Positions 59,602-64,000 of a stretch of 64,000 nt of DNA are shown here, piece by piece (within the stretch, counting starts at the first letter, position 1; every line of letters begins with the position of its first letter). This stretch comes from Salinibacterium sp. Its GTDB lineage: Bacteria > Actinomycetota > Actinomycetes > Actinomycetales > Microbacteriaceae. Made by a program: the position numbers and the translations under genes. The notes under the pieces were generated by a model. That model saw only the letters and a program-made list of their open reading frames with translations. It was not told the DNA's origin and searched no databases. The stretch lies in contig JADGNA010000023.1 of NCBI GenBank assembly GCA_015234465.1, positions 62,001 through 126,000 on the forward strand. Reading direction: 5' to 3'.

Positions 59602-60681
59602 ATGCCCGCCATCATCGCCCTCGAGACCCTCGTGCCCGACACGGTCCTCCACCAAGACGCCGTGCGCGACGTCTTCGCCGCCCAGCCGGGATTGGGCCGG
59701 CTCGCCCAGCGGCTCGTGCCTGCAACCTTCGACAACGCCGCGATCGAGACTCGCCACAGCGCGATCGCCGAGATGTCGTGGGAGAGCGACAGCGACGATC
59801 CGCTCTTCTTCGATTCGAAGTCGGGGCGGCTGCTCGTGCCCAGCACGAAAGCGCGCAACGACCTCTATGCCGAGGAGGCTGGTCGCCTCTATGTCGAGGT
59901 CGCGCGCAAGGCCACCGAGGGCATCGAACGCGACCGCATCACCCACGTCATCACGGTCTCGTGCACGGGCTTCTTTGCCCCCGGCCCCGAGTACCTGATC
60001 GCCCGCGAACTGAAGCTGCGTCCCGGCGTGCAGCGCTACCACCTCGGATTCATGGGCTGCTACGCCTCCATGCCGGCCCTGAAGCTCGCAAAGCAGCTCG
60101 TCGACGCCGACCCCAACGCGGTCGTGCTGGTCGTGAGCGTCGAGCTCTGCACGCTGCACGTGCGCACCTCCGACGACCCCGACCAGATCGTCGCGGCATC
60201 CCTCTTCTCCGACGGCGCGGCCGCCGCGGTCGTCGCGGCGGAGACCGTGGCTGGCGGATGCTCCCTCGACGCCTTCGAGAGTGTCGTCACCCCGGTCGGC
60301 GAGGCCGACATGGCGTGGACGATCGGCGACGAGGGCTTCGAGATGGTGCTCTCGAGCTACGTGCCGAAGATCATCGGGCAGTACATCGAGGGGGCGCTGC
60401 AGCCCCTCTTCGCCCACGCGCCTGTGCCCGAGATCGAGCACTGGGCCGTGCATCCAGGTGGCCGCAGCATCCTGGACCGCGTCGAGAGCACGCTGGGGCT
60501 GAGCGAGGCCCAGCTCGTGCCGTCGCGGGAGACGCTGCGCGACTACGGCAATATGAGCAGCGCGACCGTGCTCTTCGTGTTGAAGCACATCCTCGGGTCG
60601 GCGCAGCCGGGCGAGCGGGTGTGCGCCATGGCATTCGGTCCGGGCCTGACGGTCGAGTCCGGGCTCTTCACGGCGACGTGA
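59602..60681 (+). CDS. Type III polyketide synthase (alkylresorcinol/alkylpyrone synthase-like)
   Basis: 359 residues, chalcone-synthase superfamily. The catalytic triad is complete: C153 ('GFMGCYASM'), H284 ('AVHPGGRS') and N317 ('DYGNMSSAT'). These enzymes extend a fatty acyl-CoA with malonyl-CoA units and cyclise it. Start ATG 59602 ('MPAIIALETLVPD'); no strong ribosome site. The methyltransferase overlaps its stop and a FAD monooxygenase follows, the same three activities as the srsABC phenolic-lipid operon of Streptomyces griseus. Confidence 0.93.
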   Translation: MPAIIALETLVPDTVLHQDAVRDVFAAQPGLGRLAQRLVPATFDNAAIETRHSAIAEMSWESDSDDPLFFDSKSGRLLVPSTKARNDLYAEEAGRLYVEVARKATEGIERDRITHVITVSCTGFFAPGPEYLIARELKLRPGVQRYHLGFMGCYASMPALKLAKQLVDADPNAVVLVVSVELCTLHVRTSDDPDQIVAASLFSDGAAAAVVAAETVAGGCSLDAFESVVTPVGEADMAWTIGDEGFEMVLSSYVPKIIGQYIEGALQPLFAHAPVPEIEHWAVHPGGRSILDRVESTLGLSEAQLVPSRETLRDYGNMSSATVLFVLKHILGSAQPGERVCAMAFGPGLTVESGLFTAT

Positions 60682-61403
60682 TGCACGACCTGCGCCGGCG
60701 CGCGACCCATCTCGCCGAGTTCATGGACGACCCCGACTGCGATCGTCGGATGCTCGAGCGCACCTACTGCCGCTTCACCTACGTCAATGCGGTCGTCTCG
60801 GGCTGGCGGGCGACCTATCGCGATGTCATCCGCCCCCTGCTGAGCCCCACCGAGCCCCGCACGCTCCTCGATGTCGGGTGCGGCGGCGGAGACCTCTCCC
60901 GCGCCCTCGCGCGCTGGGCGAGGCGCGACGGCGTGCGGCTCGAGGTGACGGGCGTGGATCCGGATGCCCGTGCTCACGACTACGCGACCTCCGTGTCGTC
61001 CTACGGGGTGCACTTCATTGCCGCCCGGGTCGAGGACCTCGAGGAGCGCTACGACTTCGTCATCTCGAACCACGTGCTGCACCACCTCGACGACCTTGAG
61101 GGCTTCCTGCAGGCGACGCACGCGCGGGCACGGGTCATGACGATCCACGCCGACATCGAACGGAGCCGGGGCGGCTACCTCGCCTTCGCGGCCGGCACGG
61201 CACTCGCGTGGCCCGTGCTGCGCGGGTCGTTCATCCGGCCCGACGGGCTCATCTCGATCCGCCGCTCCTACACGGCCCGCGAACTTCGCCGCGCGGTGGG
61301 TGAGGACTGGCGGGTCATCCGGCGCTTCCCCTCGCGGTACCTGCTGCTTCGGGTTGCGAGCGCGGGGGAGCACCGAGTCGCGACACCGCCCGCACGCCCG
61401 TGA
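60681..61403 (+). CDS. SAM-dependent methyltransferase (class I)
   Basis: 240 residues. SAM loop 'LLDVGCGGGDLSRAL' (residues ~63-77), acidic 'VTGVDPDARAH' and 'FVISNHVLHHL' are class I motifs. ATG 60681 overlaps the PKS stop (TGATG); a much longer open frame from 59778 is only the shadow of the PKS gene. It probably methylates the PKS product. Overlaps the monooxygenase gene. Confidence 0.9.
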   Translation: MHDLRRRATHLAEFMDDPDCDRRMLERTYCRFTYVNAVVSGWRATYRDVIRPLLSPTEPRTLLDVGCGGGDLSRALARWARRDGVRLEVTGVDPDARAHDYATSVSSYGVHFIAARVEDLEERYDFVISNHVLHHLDDLEGFLQATHARARVMTIHADIERSRGGYLAFAAGTALAWPVLRGSFIRPDGLISIRRSYTARELRRAVGEDWRVIRRFPSRYLLLRVASAGEHRVATPPARP

Positions 61404-62485
61404 TGCACGACGTCGCGATCGTCGGCGGCGGGCCGGTCGGCATGCTGCTGGCCGTGCTGCTGGCGCAGGCCGGGCGCGACGTGGCCGTCTTCGAGGCGCG
61501 CGACACGATCTCGCCGAGAGCGCGCGCGATCGGCATCCACCCGCCCTCTGTCGGGGCGCTCGCCGAGGCGGGGGTTGATGTTCCCGCACACGGCCGCCCC
61601 ATCGCGCATGGTGAGGCCATGGCCGACGGGCGTGTGCTCGGCGGAATGCCCCTCGACGGCGTCTACGCCCTCGCCCAGCAGCACGTCGAACGGATGCTTC
61701 GCGAGCGCCTCGAAGCGCTGGCCCCAGGCAGCCTCTCGCTCGGGCGGAGGGTGCTGGGCCTGCACCCCGTGCCGGGCGGACACGGGCTCGACGTGGAGGG
61801 CGGGGCCGCGGCATCCGCTCGCCTCGTGGTGGCCGCCGACGGGCTGCGCAGCACGGTGCGCGAAGGGCTCGGCATCCCGGTCGTGCGCCGTCGCGGCACC
61901 GCCCACTACCTGATGGCGGATGTCGACGGGGATGCGCTCGGCGACCGGGCGCTGCTGGCGTTCGAACGGGAGGGGGTCGTCGAGTCGTTCCCGCTGCCGG
62001 ACGGGCGCCGGCGTTGGGTCGCGAGGGTGCCCCAGCCCATGCCGGGCGCCGACTTCGAGGCGCTCGCCTCGGCGGTGCAGGCCCGCACCGGGCACGTGCT
62101 CGCCTCGCCAGCGCAGGTGAGCGCCTTCACGGCCAAGCAGGCGCTCGCGGCGCGGATGGTCAGCGACGGCGTCGTGCTCATCGGCGATGCGGCGCACGAG
62201 ATCAGCCCCATCGGCGGCCAGGGCCTCAACCTGGGCTGGCTCGAGGCGCGGGCGCTCGCCCGCGTGCTGACGGCGGGGCCGGTCACGCCCGAGGCGCTCG
62301 CGGCGTTCGAGGGGCAGCGAGTGCGGGCCACGCGCCGCGCGATCGCGCAGGCGGCGTTCAATACGGCGATGGGCCGTGCGCTGTCGCCGTCGGGGCACGC
62401 GGCTCGATCGCTCGCGATCCGCTCGCTCGGCGCTCCGCCGATCTCGCGGCGTCTCGCGGATGCCTTCACGATGCGCACCCTCTGA
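61400..62485 (+). CDS. FAD-dependent monooxygenase (aromatic hydroxylase-like)
   Basis: 361 residues. 'AIVGGGPVGMLLAVLLAQAG' dinucleotide fold at the start, 'VAADGLRSTVRE' (DG motif) and 'VLIGDAAHEISPIGGQGLN' (GD motif) define the group A flavin monooxygenases. It should hydroxylate the phenolic lipid made upstream. GTG 61400 overlaps the methyltransferase stop; ATG 61403 is an equally good start. Confidence 0.91.
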   Translation: MMHDVAIVGGGPVGMLLAVLLAQAGRDVAVFEARDTISPRARAIGIHPPSVGALAEAGVDVPAHGRPIAHGEAMADGRVLGGMPLDGVYALAQQHVERMLRERLEALAPGSLSLGRRVLGLHPVPGGHGLDVEGGAAASARLVVAADGLRSTVREGLGIPVVRRRGTAHYLMADVDGDALGDRALLAFEREGVVESFPLPDGRRRWVARVPQPMPGADFEALASAVQARTGHVLASPAQVSAFTAKQALAARMVSDGVVLIGDAAHEISPIGGQGLNLGWLEARALARVLTAGPVTPEALAAFEGQRVRATRRAIAQAAFNTAMGRALSPSGHAARSLAIRSLGAPPISRRLADAFTMRTL

Positions 62486-62597
62486 CTTTCATAACTCAGG
62501 AGGACTCGCGCCGGCGCCCGCGCCATCCGGCCGCGGCGCTCACTTTTCGGCGGCACGCGCGTGCGCTGGCACGAGCATCCCGCCGAAAAGCGAGCGC
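62485..62597. repeat. Repeat copy plus long hairpin after PKS operon
   Basis: ACTTTCATAACTCAGGA (62485-62501) matches the arm of the repeat at 59490. It is followed by an 18-bp stem (62536-62553 with 62580-62597, one mismatch, arms GCGCTC-a-CTTTTCGGCGG) around a 26-base loop. Lies between convergent operons and likely acts as a terminator. The rest of the 201-base gap shows no gene. Confidence 0.6.
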
Positions 62598-62686
62598 GGC
62601 GAGCCTGCGGTCGTGCCGCGGATGCTGGGCCTCCTCCCGCGGCCGTATCGAAACCCCGTCGAGGCGCCGATAACCCGCCGCGCCTC

Positions 62687-64000
62687 CTACACGAGCAGCT
62701 GGTGCTTCGCGAGGTCGCGGTAGAGCGGCGTGCTCGCCACGAGCTCGGAGTGCGTGCCCTCGCCGACGACGCGGCCCTTCTCAAGCACGACGATGCGGTC
62801 GCTGTCGACGACGGTCGAGAGGCGGTGGGCGATGACGATGAGGGTGCGGTGCTCCGCGACGGCGTCGATCGCCTCACGCAGCAGCTGCTCGTTGAGCCCG
62901 TCGAGCGAGGAGGTCGACTCGTCAAGCAGCAGGATGGGCGGGGCCGCGAGGAGCGCCCGCGCGATCGCGAGCCGCTGGCGCTCGCCGCCCGAGAGCATGA
63001 CGCCGTCTTCGCCGACCTGCGCGTCGAGGCCGGCGGGGTTACGTTCGAGCACCCCGGTCAGGTTGACGGATGCGAGCACCTCGATGCACGCGGCATCCGT
63101 CGCGTCCGGGGCGCCGAGGGTGAGGTTGTCGCGGATGGTGCCGGCGAGCACCGGGGCGTCCTGCTCGACGTAGCCGATGCGGGCGCGGAGTTCGTCACGG
63201 TCGAGCGAGCGGATGTCGCGGCCCTCCATGCGCACAGCCCCAGCGGTGGGGTCGTAGAAGCGTTCGATGAGGGCGAGGATCGTGGACTTGCCCGCGCCGG
63301 AGGGGCCGACGAGGGCGATGCGCTGCCCGCGGGGCACCGTGAACGACACGTCGTGCAGCACGGTGCGGTCGTGGCCTTCGGTCTCCGTGAGCACGGCGTC
63401 CTCGCCGAGTTCGGCGACGAGCAGCTTCTCGGCCTCGGTCTTGTGGGCCGACTCGGGGTAGGAGAAGTGCACGTGGTCAAAGGTGATGGCGTCGTCGGTG
63501 GCGACCGGCGGGAGCGGCGCGGCGGCAGCATCCTCGTCGCGTTCGCTCGGCAGGTCGATGATCTCCTGGATGCGGCCGAGGGCACCGAGCGCCTGGCTGA
63601 CGGAGGTCACGGCGCCGAAGGCGAGGCCGAGCGGGCTGATGAGCATGAAGAGGAAGAACACGAACATCACGAGTTCGGCGATGCTCGTCTCGCCCGCCGC
63701 GACGCGGAAGCCGCCGATGCCGAGCACCGTGATGAGCGACACCTGCAGGGCGATGCCGGCGACCGGCACGACGAAGGCTGAGACGTTGGCGACCTTGATG
63801 CCCTTGCTCCAGGCGGCGCGCGCGTTGCCGTCGATGGTCTCGTTCTCGCGCTCGGTCGCACCCGCGGCGCGGATCGTGCGGATGGCGCTCAGCGCCCGCT
63901 CGACGGCCGCGGCGAGGTCGCCCACCTTCTCCTGCTGCTGCTGGCTGGCGCGACGGATGCGACCGGAGAGGCCGCCGACGACGGCGATCGATACGCCGAT
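62687..64000 (-). CDS. ABC transporter, fused permease and ATP-binding domains, 5' end outside window
   Basis: 438 residues of the C-terminal part of a type IV exporter half-transporter (MsbA/LmrA type). The last two or three helices of the membrane domain are visible, followed by the ATPase with Walker A 'GPSGAGKST', signature 'MLSGGERQRLAIARAL', Walker B 'ILLLDESTSSLD' and switch His in 'VIAHRLSTV'. An insert of ~25 residues ('ESAHKTEAEKLLVAELGED') sits between the first strand and Walker A. The frame is open to the window edge. Confidence 0.93.
   Translation of the reverse strand: MGVSIAVVGGLSGRIRRASQQQQEKVGDLAAAVERALSAIRTIRAAGATERENETIDGNARAAWSKGIKVANVSAFVVPVAGIALQVSLITVLGIGGFRVAAGETSIAELVMFVFFLFMLISPLGLAFGAVTSVSQALGALGRIQEIIDLPSERDEDAAAAPLPPVATDDAITFDHVHFSYPESAHKTEAEKLLVAELGEDAVLTETEGHDRTVLHDVSFTVPRGQRIALVGPSGAGKSTILALIERFYDPTAGAVRMEGRDIRSLDRDELRARIGYVEQDAPVLAGTIRDNLTLGAPDATDAACIEVLASVNLTGVLERNPAGLDAQVGEDGVMLSGGERQRLAIARALLAAPPILLLDESTSSLDGLNEQLLREAIDAVAEHRTLIVIAHRLSTVVDSDRIVVLEKGRVVGEGTHSELVASTPLYRDLAKHQLLV

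Noticed and set aside
59778..61403. 541-codon frame covering the methyltransferase
   Set aside because: The first ~300 codons are an out-of-frame reading of the PKS gene; the methyltransferase begins at 60681, overlapping the PKS stop.
1..64000. CRISPR arrays, tRNA or rRNA genes, intact insertion sequences, phage genes
   Set aside because: None seen: no regularly spaced repeats, no cloverleaf candidates, no transposase, integrase or phage structural gene in any frame.

Overview
The window is a 64 kb piece of a high-GC actinobacterial chromosome. The very frequent words gcatcc/ggatgc, GTG/ATG starts that overlap the preceding stop codon (ATGA, GTGA), leaderless-looking promoters and an srs-like type III polyketide cluster point to the Microbacteriaceae (Microbacterium/Leucobacter/Leifsonia relatives). 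The family assignment is inference. No rRNA, tRNA, CRISPR array or intact insertion sequence was seen, and no gene-free stretch exceeds 300 bases.

Region 1 (1-4509) is a catabolic operon for a quinate/shikimate-like acid: the end of a TRAP permease, a QsuD-type quinate/shikimate dehydrogenase, the TRAP binding lipoprotein, a phosphotriesterase-family hydrolase and a TetR regulator. Region 2 (4593-8852) holds unrelated single genes: a secreted CAP-domain protein behind a repeat-rich promoter, a Gfo/Idh/MocA oxidoreductase, a PBP4-family protein that has lost all three catalytic motifs, and a nicotinamidase-like hydrolase. Region 3 (8932-11996) holds a 3-oxoacid CoA-transferase pair, a two-domain VOC protein and a TrmH-family rRNA/tRNA methyltransferase.

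Region 4 (11993-58777) is one ~47 kb catabolic block built almost wholly from CoA-thioester chemistry: six acyl-CoA dehydrogenases (two as adjacent, overlapping pairs), six crotonase-fold proteins with different active-site residues, two thiolases, two CoA ligases, a class III CoA-transferase, an acetyl-CoA hydrolase/transferase-type enzyme, two MaoC hydratases, three SDRs, HMG-CoA lyase, two nitronate-monooxygenase-like flavoproteins and three paralogous alpha/beta hydrolases. It also has an LLM flavin monooxygenase and a flavin reductase fused to an IclR-type effector domain. Uptake is served by a complete TRAP system and two homologous Fe3+-type ABC systems (two binding proteins and two fused permeases) that appear to share one ATPase. 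TetR and GntR/FadR regulators sit inside, and AT-rich divergent promoter gaps carry palindromes. The gene set suits breakdown of a branched or cyclic (terpenoid- or alicyclic-like) acid: uptake, CoA activation, Baeyer-Villiger/lactone-hydrolysis or hydrolytic ring opening, then beta-oxidation to acetyl-CoA and acetoacetate. The substrate itself cannot be read from the sequence.

The right edge of the block looks like a scar. A PadR gene is followed by only the first 13 codons of what looks like an ABC-transporter ATPase, then a stop, then the end of the catabolic block. Region 5 (58829-62597) holds PadR, a 22-bp perfect inverted repeat, and a type III PKS / methyltransferase / FAD-monooxygenase operon for phenolic-lipid-like products, with a related repeat at its far end. 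Region 6 (62687-64000) is the 3' part of an ABC exporter on the minus strand.
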